NCBI GenBank assembly: GCA_021735285.1
Contig: JAIPHI010000105.1
Span: forward strand, 1-9,538
Length of the DNA stretch: 9,538 nt
From: Fidelibacterota bacterium
GTDB lineage: Bacteria > Fidelibacterota > UBA2242 > JAFGTP01
Direction of reading: 5' to 3'
The notes under the pieces are model-generated. The model had not been told where the DNA came from. It did no database searches and saw only the letters and a program-made list of their open reading frames with translations. Both the position numbers and the translations under genes were made by a program. Within the stretch, counting starts at the first letter, position 1; each line of letters begins with the position of its first letter. Below are positions 1 through 7,114 of this stretch, one piece after another.

Positions 1-891
1 GAGGAACCTATTTCCAGTCGGGATTCATTAGATGCTCTTGAGACTTCTTATCTCGATTTTATAAATAAACTAAAACAAGTTATTCCCGGTCAGGAATTAG
101 GAGAAAGTAGCTTTAAGTTCTGGGATTATATTGAAGCGATGGGAATGGAAGATATGGTCAGAGTTGGCGCCTTTGATAAATTGGTTTTTCAATCTGACAA
201 TTTTAAAGCAGAGCGTATAAAAGAGGTGGCTTCAAATGTTCTCAAAGTGATAGAAAATTTTGAGTGGGCTGATCAACTAGCTGATGAATTAGCAAGTCTT
301 CTCATCGCCACTTATAAAAAGTTACAATTAGAGAGTGGACATTCAGCAGAGGAGTGGTTTGAAAAATTAAATAGAGATCATGGGGGATTTATGTTTAGTA
401 CTGATATTTTTGCAAAATTGCCTGATAAACTGACTCCGGAAATTCATCCTAAATTAGCAGAGGAATCATATTCTGTATTTATTGATAATCCTGAGGAAGC
501 ATATATTCGGCTCCAGAAAGCCGCTGGCTATAGTATAGATTGTCTCTGCCTGACAAAGTATAGTCCTCAAAAGCTCAGAAATAAGTATCAGTTTGACAGG
601 GTTGATATATACTGGTTTTCTTACAAGAAAACTGAGCAGGAAAAAACTGTACTGCCCGATGATATTCCGGCGCTTAAGATTTTTTTAAAGAGAAATATTG
701 AAAATATTGCAGGGTTACAGCTTCTTATTGATTGTTTAGATGAAATCCGTTTATCACATGGCGGGGAAAATACAATAAAATTTATATCATCGTTAGTCGA
801 AACTTGCAGGGAAAATCAGGCTAATTTGTATATTGCAGGGCGGCTTGGAAATTTTACAAAAGATGAAGTCAATTTGATCCAAAACATTTAG
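1..891 (+). CDS. DUF835-domain protein, 5'-truncated by the window edge
   Basis: The frame is open from base 1, so the start lies upstream and the visible 296 residues are a C-terminal fragment. The ATG at 139 is internal. Visible residues about 163-293 fit the DUF835 pattern known from archaeal and some bacterial signalling proteins: a 'CLCLTKYSPQKLRNKY' segment, then 'VDIYWFSY', then 'GLQLLIDCLDEI' followed by 'TIKFISSLVE', and a closing 'LIQNI'. The part before it is soluble and helical, with no membrane segment, and may carry a second module like the middle region of the next protein. The molecular function of DUF835 is unknown, but the domain often accompanies sensor kinases, which fits the kinase gene 10 bp downstream. 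A role in the same signalling pathway is inference. The family call is fairly secure; the function is not. Confidence 0.72.
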   Translation, partial: EEPISSRDSLDALETSYLDFINKLKQVIPGQELGESSFKFWDYIEAMGMEDMVRVGAFDKLVFQSDNFKAERIKEVASNVLKVIENFEWADQLADELASLLIATYKKLQLESGHSAEEWFEKLNRDHGGFMFSTDIFAKLPDKLTPEIHPKLAEESYSVFIDNPEEAYIRLQKAAGYSIDCLCLTKYSPQKLRNKYQFDRVDIYWFSYKKTEQEKTVLPDDIPALKIFLKRNIENIAGLQLLIDCLDEIRLSHGGENTIKFISSLVETCRENQANLYIAGRLGNFTKDEVNLIQNI

Positions 892-901
892 AATTTAGGT
901 T

Positions 902-2647
902 ATGAAATTGGAAATTTTTACCAGTTTAATGTTGGCTAATAGTATTATTATAATTTTTGCAGCACTCTTTTTTACCTATTACTCATTACGTTCTATGAAA
1001 TTTAAAAAGGAGCCTTTGACCCGCCAAATAATGGTAGCCGGGATCTTGATCTTTCTGGTGGCCGGTATTCTGGATCATTACTATTTATGGATGCATGGAG
1101 TTCGCAAGCTAGGAGGATGGCTTCTATTTATAATCGAGTCATTCGGCATCATAATAATAGCCTTTGGTAGCTTAAGCACCTGGAAGAAAGTCCAAAAATT
1201 ATATAATATACCTTTGAGAGATTTGGCTCGACAAATTTCTGATATTAGGCATCATTTAGCAGGAATTAGTATTTTACTTTTATCTATTCCATTAGATATT
1301 ATAGGCTCTGTAGTGGAAATACCTTATTTTTCCGGATTAAATGTAATAGTATATACTCTTCTGGCTGTGGGGCTTTTAATATTAGCCATTAATGCCCGAA
1401 TTGAATATAGTTCTATGGAAAAGATAGAGAAGCCTCCTCATGATTTTGATCCAAATTATTTAAAAAGAGGAAAATTATCGACTCTTAGAGAGGATATTGC
1501 ATTGACTTATGCTTTTACCTATTTGATGAATTCTTATTTGGCTAAAATCACCCCAATGCTGGGTTCACAGGTTATCCAAAATACTTTAAAATCCTGGGAA
1601 GAAGAACATCCCTTGCTTTTTCAAAATTTACAGAAGGGGAATAATTGTGAGATATCAGAAGCGGATCTGATTAATAATCTGGATAGAGTTTATAACAAAG
1701 AGAGATTGGCTTTAATTAAGAAAGAATTCTCATCACTATTGTCCTATTTTCTGGAATTAATTGGTAAGATCATTAATTATCGCACTGCCAATAAAATTTT
1801 AAGTGATAGCTATGAAAAATTAGAAAGATATTATGAAAATCATCCTATTGTTGGAAAAATATTACGAATTATACCTTCGGGGTACCTGGAAAATAAGAAG
1901 TTGGCATTACTAACAAAAGAGGAACTGGAGAAAAAAGTTAGAGCAAGGACTAAGGAATTAGAAAAAAGTAATGAGCAACTGATTGCAGAAATCGAAGAAC
2001 GGAAAAAAGTAGAGAATAAACTAAAAAAATCACTGCAGGAGAAAGATATATTATTAAGAGAAATTCATCATAGAGTCAAAAATAACCTTCAGATAATTTC
2101 AAGTTTATTGAATCTTCAGTCTAAAAAAATCAAAGATCGAGATGCTCGAGCAGCTTTTCAACAGAGCTGTGATCGGATTCGAACTATGGCTGCGATCCAC
2201 AACCAGTTGTATCGTTATGAAAATTTGGCTCAGATAAAATTCAGTAAATATGTTAAAGACCTAACTAATTATTTGTTTAGATCTTATTCTATTTTAAGTG
2301 ATCATATTAAATTAAATCTGGAAATAGATGAAAATATATTCTTAGAAATTGATAAAGCAATTCCCTGTGGTTTGATAATCAATGAATTGGTTACGAATGC
2401 TTTAAAGTATGCTTTTCCTGACCAAAAAGAAGGGCATATCGAGATAGAAATGAACATGAAAAATGATAAAGATGTAGCTTTAGTTATAAGTGATAATGGT
2501 CAAGGTTTACCGGCAGATTTTTCTTTTGATAATACTGATACGCTGGGAGTTCGGCTCGTTAATCGGCTGGTTGATCAATTAGATGGTGATTTTAAATATT
2601 ATAATAGTAATGGAACTCAATTTTTTATTACTTTTCCCAATAAATAG
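902..2647 (+). CDS. Membrane-bound sensor histidine kinase, HisKA_2 type
   Basis: The 581-residue protein should autophosphorylate on histidine and pass the phosphate to a receiver domain. About five hydrophobic segments occupy residues 9-29, 42-60, 72-92, 118-138 and 145-165, placing it in the inner membrane. A soluble helical region of unrecognised family follows at about 195-330, then a charged coiled coil at about 335-385. The phosphoacceptor motif EIHHRVKNNLQ (H389/H390) identifies the HisKA_2/HWE-like dimerisation domain. The ATP-binding domain shows an N-box (N494 and N499 in NELVTNALKYAF), a G1 box DNGQGLP (531-537) and TLGVRLV as G2. The protein has no receiver of its own, so the hybrid protein encoded 48 bp downstream is a natural partner. 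The ATG lies 10 bp after the DUF835 stop with only a weak AGG close upstream, so the start may depend on translational coupling. The signal sensed is unknown. Confidence 0.9.
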   Translation: MKLEIFTSLMLANSIIIIFAALFFTYYSLRSMKFKKEPLTRQIMVAGILIFLVAGILDHYYLWMHGVRKLGGWLLFIIESFGIIIIAFGSLSTWKKVQKLYNIPLRDLARQISDIRHHLAGISILLLSIPLDIIGSVVEIPYFSGLNVIVYTLLAVGLLILAINARIEYSSMEKIEKPPHDFDPNYLKRGKLSTLREDIALTYAFTYLMNSYLAKITPMLGSQVIQNTLKSWEEEHPLLFQNLQKGNNCEISEADLINNLDRVYNKERLALIKKEFSSLLSYFLELIGKIINYRTANKILSDSYEKLERYYENHPIVGKILRIIPSGYLENKKLALLTKEELEKKVRARTKELEKSNEQLIAEIEERKKVENKLKKSLQEKDILLREIHHRVKNNLQIISSLLNLQSKKIKDRDARAAFQQSCDRIRTMAAIHNQLYRYENLAQIKFSKYVKDLTNYLFRSYSILSDHIKLNLEIDENIFLEIDKAIPCGLIINELVTNALKYAFPDQKEGHIEIEMNMKNDKDVALVISDNGQGLPADFSFDNTDTLGVRLVNRLVDQLDGDFKYYNSNGTQFFITFPNK

Positions 2648-2682
2648 ATGTATATTTGAAGTAACAATGAAAAATATTATAG

Positions 2683-2689
2683 AAAGGAG
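2683..2689 (+). promoter_or_regulatory. Ribosome-binding site supporting a TTG start
   Basis: AAAGGAG sits 6 bases before the TTG at 2696. The first receiver beta-strand (AEILIVEDE) begins four residues after this TTG, so the site and the domain boundary agree on the start. Confidence 0.8.
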
Positions 2690-2695
2690 AAAATA

Positions 2696-4219
2696 TTGGA
2701 TAAAGCAGAAATCCTGATTGTTGAAGATGAATCAGTAACTGCGCTTGAAATTGAAGAAAAATTAAAAAGTATCGGCTATAATATATGTGATATTGTATCA
2801 AAAGGCGAAGAAGCAATCAAAGTGGCAAAACAGCAAGTCCCTGATCTTGTTCTCATGGATATTAAATTAAAGGGCGAGATGGATGGTATTGAAGCTGCTA
2901 GAATAATTCGCGCAGAACAGAATTTACCGGTTGTTTATTTAACTGCATTCGCCAATCAAGAAATGATGAAAAGAGCGAAAATTACCGAACCCTATGGCTA
3001 TATCTTAAAGCCCTTTGATGAAAGAGAAATGCAAACTCAGATTGAAATAGCATTATATAAACATAAGATGGAAGAAGAAATATATAAGATAGATAAACTA
3101 GAGTCGATAGGTGTGCTCGCCGGAGGAATCGCTCATGATTTTAATAATTTACTTACGATTATCATGGGTAATTCACAATTGGCTAAAATGTACACCAATG
3201 ATAAAAAAATTCTGGAAAAACTTGAGGAGACTGAAAAAGCGGCTATGAGAGCAAAAGACCTTACTCAAAGATTGCTTTCAGTGGCTAAAGGAGGTCCCCC
3301 TCAAATAGAAACTACAGATATCGACCGGGTTATCAAAGAAACTGCTAAATTTAGTCTTTCAGGATCAAATGTAGAGTGCGAGTATGATATACCTGAGGAA
3401 CTTTGGCTTGTGGATGCAGATAAAGGTCAGATTAGCCAGGTCATTCAGAATCTGGTTGTAAATGCGGATCAAGCCATGCCCCTAGGGGGTAAAATAGAAA
3501 TAAAAGCAGAGAATATTTTAGTTAAAGAAGATGAATATTTGCCTTTAAAGGCGGGCCGTTATGTAAAAGTTAGCATTAGAGATGAAGGTGAAGGTATTCC
3601 TCAGAAACATATTAAGAATATATTTGATCCCTACTATACCACTAAAAATAGAAGTACTGTAAAAGGAACTGGTCTGGGTCTTTCGGTTTGTCATTCTATT
3701 ATGAAAAGACATAATGGATATATAAGTGTCGAGTCCAAGGTGGGTAAAGGATCGGTTTTTTATATATATCTCCCTGCGGCAAATGACCAAACAGAAAAAA
3801 TACTCCGGGAGGAAGATAATCCGGTATTTGGTGAAGGGCGAATTCTAGTAATGGATGATGATAAGATGGTCAGAGATATGGCCAGAGAGATTATCGATTA
3901 TCTGGGCTATGAAACAGACTTTGCTGCCAATGGCTCGGAAGCCATTAATAAGTATAAATTGGCTAAAAATTCTGACACTCCTTATGATGTAGCCATTCTG
4001 GATCTGACAGTAAGAGGCGGAATGGGAGCTAGAAAGACGGTCAAAAAATTGTTAGAGTTTGATAATAATGTTAATGCTATAGTTACGACAGGATACGCCA
4101 ATGATCCAATAATCACAGAATATGAAAAATATGGATTTAAAGCTGCCTTCTCAAAACCATACAAAATTAAAAAATTATCCCAAATATTGTCCGAACTTTC
4201 AAAAAAAGATAAACAATAA
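2696..4219 (+). CDS. Hybrid histidine kinase / response regulator (REC-HisKA-HATPase-REC)
   Basis: The protein has 507 residues, is soluble and contains no DNA-binding domain. Receiver 1 (about 4-120) has the acidic pair E10/D11, phospho-acceptor D55 in LVLMDIKL, T83 and K105. The kinase core follows: H147 in the motif GIAHDFNN, an N-box with N252 and N256, a G1 box DEGEGIP (296-302) and a G2 box GTGLGLS (324-330). Receiver 2 (about 381-505) has D387/D388, phospho-acceptor D436 in DVAILDLTVRGGMG, T464/T465 and K487. All catalytic and phosphorylation residues are present, so it should act as a phosphorelay. A likely flow, by inference, is from the upstream membrane kinase to D55, with H147 passing phosphate to D436 or to an unlinked regulator. 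Translation starts at TTG behind a strong ribosome-binding site. It is the last gene of the signalling operon and converges with the - strand gene that follows; no output gene is visible. Confidence 0.92.
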   Translation: MDKAEILIVEDESVTALEIEEKLKSIGYNICDIVSKGEEAIKVAKQQVPDLVLMDIKLKGEMDGIEAARIIRAEQNLPVVYLTAFANQEMMKRAKITEPYGYILKPFDEREMQTQIEIALYKHKMEEEIYKIDKLESIGVLAGGIAHDFNNLLTIIMGNSQLAKMYTNDKKILEKLEETEKAAMRAKDLTQRLLSVAKGGPPQIETTDIDRVIKETAKFSLSGSNVECEYDIPEELWLVDADKGQISQVIQNLVVNADQAMPLGGKIEIKAENILVKEDEYLPLKAGRYVKVSIRDEGEGIPQKHIKNIFDPYYTTKNRSTVKGTGLGLSVCHSIMKRHNGYISVESKVGKGSVFYIYLPAANDQTEKILREEDNPVFGEGRILVMDDDKMVRDMAREIIDYLGYETDFAANGSEAINKYKLAKNSDTPYDVAILDLTVRGGMGARKTVKKLLEFDNNVNAIVTTGYANDPIITEYEKYGFKAAFSKPYKIKKLSQILSELSKKDKQ

Positions 4220-4229
4220 CATAGAATAA

Positions 4230-4250
4230 TTTACTACAGTCAATAGTAAA
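4230..4250. terminator. Weak candidate bidirectional terminator between convergent genes
   Basis: TTTACTA (4230-4236) and TAGTAAA (4244-4250) form a 7-bp stem with a 7-base loop in the 42-bp gap between converging genes. The stem is A+T rich and no clean T-run follows on either strand, so it is suggested mainly by position. Confidence 0.3.
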
Positions 4251-4261
4251 ATATACCAAAC

Positions 4262-5128
4262 TTAGATTTTATTTTTAATCTTTTCAATATACTGAGGAGC
4301 TGTTCCACAACAGCCGCCTATTACTTCAACGCCAAAATTTTTTATGGAGGCCATATTATCGGAGAAAACGTCCGCATCTTCCGGATAAATAATCTGATCA
4401 CCCTCTGTTTCAGGCATGCCTGCGTTAGGTTGTACCATGATGGGAGTATCTATAACTCTCCTGATTTCTTTTGCCAGTTCAACCATTTCTTGACTACCGA
4501 TTGAACAATTAGCACCAACTATATCGGCGCCCAAATCAAGTAATTTTTTTAGTGACTCTTCAACTTGGTTACCCATTACAGTTACAAATCCTTGCGGCTT
4601 TTTTTCGAAAGTCATAGTTGTAAAGACGGGAACATCAGTCACACTTTTTACACCTTTTAGTGCAGCTAAAATTTCATTGAGATCAAACATAGTTTCAATT
4701 AAGATGACATCCGCACCACCATTAATGAGAGCTTCTGCCTGCTCCGCGTAATTGTCACTAATTTCTTCCGGTTCTTTGACCCCGAGCGGTTGTAACATAT
4801 AGCCACTTGGTCCTATGTCTCCGGCTACAAGAATATTGTCTTTTGCAATCTCTCTGGCGATTTTAGCAGCATTAATATTAATTTCTTCTGTCTTATCTGC
4901 TAGTCCTGCTTTTGCAAGCTTTAAGCGGGAGCCTCCAAAAGTATTAGTCGTTAATATTTCGGCACCAGCATTTAAATAAGCTTGATGAACTTCCTTAACA
5001 ATTTCTTGCTGATGAAGATTGCAATGTTCGGAGACCTTATCACTATCAAGACCTTTTTCGATTAACATGGTCCCCATTGCACCATCAAATAGAAGTCCGG
5101 ACTTCTTAATTTTTTGCAGTATCTCCAT
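4262..5128 (-). CDS. Homocysteine S-methyltransferase domain protein (MetH N-terminal-like)
   Basis: The 288-residue protein is a complete stand-alone homocysteine S-methyltransferase (Hcy) barrel. Family hallmarks are FDGAMGTMLIEKG near the N-terminus (14-26), TNTFGGSRLKL (61-71), DIGPSGY (104-110), and the zinc ligands C208 in GANCS and C273/C274 in GGCCGT. Proteins of this family transfer a methyl group to the zinc-bound thiolate of homocysteine, making methionine. Here the pterin-, cobalamin- and reactivation domains of full MetH are absent, and no gene for them is nearby. It could be the first subunit of a split methionine synthase or an enzyme that uses another methyl donor such as S-methylmethionine; the sequence does not decide. 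The start is the first ATG of the conserved fold, but only a weak G-rich stretch (TGGGG) precedes it. I found no convincing promoter or riboswitch in the 121 bp upstream. Confidence 0.88.
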   Translation of the reverse strand: MEILQKIKKSGLLFDGAMGTMLIEKGLDSDKVSEHCNLHQQEIVKEVHQAYLNAGAEILTTNTFGGSRLKLAKAGLADKTEEININAAKIAREIAKDNILVAGDIGPSGYMLQPLGVKEPEEISDNYAEQAEALINGGADVILIETMFDLNEILAALKGVKSVTDVPVFTTMTFEKKPQGFVTVMGNQVEESLKKLLDLGADIVGANCSIGSQEMVELAKEIRRVIDTPIMVQPNAGMPETEGDQIIYPEDADVFSDNMASIKNFGVEVIGGCCGTAPQYIEKIKNKI

Positions 5129-5249
5129 ATTCTACCCCAACTTGTATAAAAGTTATTTAAGCAATTTATTTCTATCAGGAATAAGAGACTCCGATTTAGC
5201 TAAACTGTAAGGGGGATAAATTTTCAGGCAGCTTCATCCCAAATTGAAT

Positions 5250-5570
5250 TTATGCTGCTCCTTGTGGTTTAGGAGGATTTCCACCGAAAGGGACCTTTTT
5301 CTCAGGGACTTTAATCTCACCATTTTCTGATTCGTAGCGGGATATGTTTTCTTTGAGAGTGTAAAGTAATGTCTTAGCATGAGTAGGTGTCATAATTATT
5401 CTACTTTTTACGTGCGCTTTATTAACGCCCGGAACAATCCTGGCAAAATCAATTACAAATTCCGCTTTAGAATGAGATATTACTGTAAAATTGCTATAAT
5501 TACCGTCGGCCTTATCTTCTGGTAGTTCTAGCTGCAGTTGTTTATTCTTATTTTGTTTTTTATCAGCCAT
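5250..5570 (-). CDS. DUF3467 family protein
   Basis: This small soluble protein has 106 residues. After a lysine- and glutamine-rich start, residues about 15-80 carry the DUF3467 signature: LELPEDKADGNYSNFTVISH, then EFVIDFARIVPGV, then VKSRIIMTPTHAKTLL and a helix ending in ENISRYE. The C-terminus is a proline- and glycine-rich tail (GGNPPKPQGAA) and is probably flexible. The domain is widespread but functionally uncharacterised, so no role is proposed. The stop of the zinc-ribbon gene lies 12 bp before this start. An AAGGAT-type ribosome site overlaps that stop (complement of 5578-5584), so the two genes are almost certainly co-transcribed and may be translationally coupled. Confidence 0.85.
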   Translation of the reverse strand: MADKKQNKNKQLQLELPEDKADGNYSNFTVISHSKAEFVIDFARIVPGVNKAHVKSRIIMTPTHAKTLLYTLKENISRYESENGEIKVPEKKVPFGGNPPKPQGAA

Positions 5571-5582
5571 TGCACAAAATCC

Positions 5583-6050
5583 TTAATCATTATTATCTTC
5601 ATCATCGTTTTTACTTTTCTTGCGTATTTTTTTGCCTGCTTCTTCTTCATCAGGACTATCATCCCAATCTTCTTCCAGGGCAACTTCATCGCTAAAAATA
5701 TCCCAATCATCATCAGAAATAGTTCCATCTGTACGTTGCTTATGTAGCTCAGCATCATTCTCGAATTCATCAAAGGAATCACGAAAGGTATCATGTTTGG
5801 TAGCACTTGATCCGGGCATACTATCTTCTTCATCCATGTTTAATAATTCTTCATCAATTTTGCCCCCGTAAGTATCAATTGCTGAAAAATCAATATCATC
5901 TATAATATCTTCAGCTAATAACATTTCAAGAAAATCCTGATACTGAGGTTGTTGCCACTTTGTTTTACAATAGGGACACACTAAGGATTTAGTAATATCC
6001 TCATCAATGTCAAGTTCCTCTCCACAGGCAGGACAAAGTAAATCTTCCAT
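5583..6050 (-). CDS. Zinc-ribbon protein with long acidic C-terminal tail
   Basis: Starting at the ATG at 6050, the protein has 155 residues. The N-terminus is a treble-clef or zinc-ribbon-like knuckle: CPAC (C6, C9) and CPYC, 19 residues apart in LLCPACGEEL...SLVCPYCKTKW, which should bind one zinc ion. The remainder is extremely rich in Asp and Glu (for example DEEDSMPG, SDDDWDIFSDE, DDEDNND), with a basic patch KKIRKKSK near the end, and is probably disordered. An upstream in-frame ATG at 6110 would add 20 residues, but it lies upstream of the -10 box and overlaps the -35 box, so it is rejected in favour of 6050, which has its own ribosome-binding site. Function unknown. An acidic tail could mediate protein or nucleic-acid-binding-protein contacts, but that is speculation. 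Confidence 0.75.
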   Translation of the reverse strand: MEDLLCPACGEELDIDEDITKSLVCPYCKTKWQQPQYQDFLEMLLAEDIIDDIDFSAIDTYGGKIDEELLNMDEEDSMPGSSATKHDTFRDSFDEFENDAELHKQRTDGTISDDDWDIFSDEVALEEDWDDSPDEEEAGKKIRKKSKNDDEDNND

Positions 6051-6060
6051 TCTCACCTCT
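6051..6060 (-). promoter_or_regulatory. Ribosome-binding site fixing the zinc-ribbon start
   Basis: On the - strand AGAGGTGAGA directly precedes the ATG at 6050. It gives a GAGG core at normal distance and decides for this start over the in-frame ATG at 6110. Confidence 0.75.
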
Positions 6061-6081
6061 TTCTTTTTTTTTGCGGTCGTT

Positions 6082-6110
6082 AATATAAGAGTATGGTATA
6101 TAGAGGTCAA
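6082..6110 (-). promoter_or_regulatory. Sigma70-type promoter of the zinc-ribbon / DUF3467 pair
   Basis: Read on the - strand, TTGACC (6110-6105) and TATATT (6087-6082) are separated by exactly 17 bp. Transcription would begin near 6075, leaving a short leader before the ATG at 6050. It is the best promoter match seen in the window. Confidence 0.75.
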
Positions 6111-6340
6111 GTATTTTCTGTAAAAAAATTATAAATGCCTCAAAAATAGATATTTAAAATTACAAGTATGAACATCTTTTTATGAATGTCAGATCCAACC
6201 AAAAAATATTCGATATCCACTTTTTAATGCTCTATCTTCTTCGATTTTTATTTTCGAATAGGGCGACTTAAGAGCTGGCAGAATGATTATATTTTTAAAA
6301 AAAACTCTGTATTTTGCAAATAATTTTTTATATATTATTT
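6111..6340. other. A+T-rich divergent intergenic region, no gene seen
   Basis: This is the outer part of the 330-bp gap between the divergent zinc-ribbon and lexA genes. No open frame of note, RNA gene or strong structure is visible. A TTGCAA at 6314-6319 and TATATT at 6331-6336 lie upstream of lexA, but their spacing (11 bp) is too short for a standard promoter, so the lexA promoter is left unassigned. Confidence 0.5.
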
Positions 6341-6361
6341 TTACGAGTAACTTACGAGTTA
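6341..6361 (+). promoter_or_regulatory. Candidate LexA operator: 11-bp-spaced direct repeat
   Basis: TTACGAGTAA (6341-6350) and TTACGAGTTA (6352-6361) match at 9 of 10 positions, with their starts 11 bp apart. They lie 19 bp before the lexA ATG. Most LexA proteins repress their own gene. Direct-repeat operators with 11-bp periodicity are known for alphaproteobacterial LexA (GTTC-N7-GTTC), so half-sites on one helix face are plausible. The motif itself does not match an operator I recognise, and it is not repeated exactly before imuB or dnaE2. Confidence 0.4.
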
Positions 6362-6380
6362 TTTTAAAAAGGAAAGCAAA

Positions 6381-6989
6381 ATGACAGGATTATCACCGAA
6401 GAAGCAGAAGTTTTTTAATTTTGTAGCGGATTTTATCGAAACCAATGACCGCTCACCAACCTATAAGGAGATAATGGAAGGGCTGAATTTTAGTTCCCCG
6501 GGCACGATCGACTGGTATGTTAAGGAACTGGAAAAGGCGGGAGTTTTGGAGCGCGCAAAGCAGCCGAATGGGAAACGGGCCTTGCGACTTGCTCCGCAGT
6601 ATCAACAGGAGACGCTACCCCTGTTAGGGCGGATCGCTGCTGGTAATCCGATTGAGGCAGTGGAAAATAGAGAAGAGATCGAAGTACCCACTTCTTATAT
6701 TCGCGAGGAAAATTACGTGCTGGAAGTGAAAGGAGATTCCATGATCGAGGATAATATTCAGGATGGTGATTTTGTTATCATTCGCCAGCAGGATACGGCT
6801 AATCAGGGTGAGACAGTTGTAGCGCTGGTCAATAATGAGGCCACCTTGAAGCGCTATCATCCTCGCCCGGATCACATTGAACTCCGGCCTGCTAATGCTG
6901 ATTATAAGCCCATTATCGTTAGCCCTGATGATGATTTTCGCATTCGAGGAGTTGTTTTGTATGTATTTCGGAGCTATGCGCGAGAATAA
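6381..6989 (+). CDS. lexA: LexA SOS repressor
   Basis: At 202 residues it has the standard LexA length. The N-terminal winged helix-turn-helix covers about 4-70, with SPTYKEIMEGLNFSSPGTID as the recognition region and KRALRL as the wing. The C-terminal S24 peptidase domain shows the self-cleavage bond A87-G88 in GRIAAGNP, the nucleophile S120 in GDSM and the general base K157 in NNEATLK. All residues needed for RecA-stimulated autocleavage are present, so it should repress SOS genes and be inactivated on DNA damage. AAGGAAA (6369-6375) is a reasonable ribosome site before the ATG. The gene stands at the head of an imuB-dnaE2 cassette, as in several other lineages, which makes these the obvious targets. 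Its composition is clearly richer in G+C than the signalling genes to the left. Confidence 0.95.
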   Translation: MTGLSPKKQKFFNFVADFIETNDRSPTYKEIMEGLNFSSPGTIDWYVKELEKAGVLERAKQPNGKRALRLAPQYQQETLPLLGRIAAGNPIEAVENREEIEVPTSYIREENYVLEVKGDSMIEDNIQDGDFVIIRQQDTANQGETVVALVNNEATLKRYHPRPDHIELRPANADYKPIIVSPDDDFRIRGVVLYVFRSYARE

Positions 6990-6999
6990 GGGAATAATC

Positions 7000-7031
7000 A
7001 ATTCAGAATTCTGAATTCAGAATTCTGAATT
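7000..7031. repeat. Perfect 32-bp palindrome made of two 14-bp units
   Basis: The unit ATTCAGAATTCTGA occurs twice in tandem (7001-7014, 7015-7028), and the whole 7000-7031 segment equals its own reverse complement. It begins 10 bp after the lexA stop. It could be an operator array for the imuB promoter, a weak terminator (TTTGTTT follows), or a dispersed intergenic repeat. Confidence 0.7.
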
Positions 7032-7040
7032 TGTTTAAAC

Positions 7041-7064
7041 TCGACAATATCTCAGTCTTGTCGA
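7041..7064. repeat. Inverted repeat TCGACAA-N10-TTGTCGA
   Basis: Two perfect 7-bp arms (7041-7047, 7058-7064) with a 10-base spacer lie 50 bp before imuB. The spacing is compatible with a dimeric repressor site. The TTGTCGAAAG part also resembles fragments of the dispersed GAGTCGAA-type repeats seen at 8332-8500, so it may be a decayed repeat. Confidence 0.5.
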
Positions 7065-7114
7065 AAGAAATATAAATTTAATGCGTATAAAAGATTAGAA
7101 ATACAAAGAAAAGA

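Noticed and set aside
139..891. ATG at 139 as start of the DUF835 gene
   Set aside because: The frame is open back to base 1 with coding-like sequence, and no ribosome site precedes 139, so the gene is treated as truncated by the window.
5129..5249. SAM or cobalamin riboswitch before the methyltransferase gene
   Set aside because: I looked for the conserved core motifs because of the methionine link and found none. Only a weak GGGAT/ATCCC stem (5213-5240) is present.
5528..5871. Open frames opposite and offset to the acidic zinc-ribbon gene
   Set aside because: They arise from the GAT/GAA-rich codons of the acidic tail read in other frames and give low-complexity Ile/Phe/Ser-rich peptides without starts or family signals.
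6051..6110. 20-residue N-terminal extension of the zinc-ribbon protein
   Set aside because: The upstream ATG at 6110 falls on the -35 box of the promoter and would precede the transcript start. The ATG at 6050 has a good ribosome site and begins right before the first CPAC.
6280..6300. Sigma54-like TGGCAG promoter before lexA
   Set aside because: The -12 GC element is missing at the required distance.
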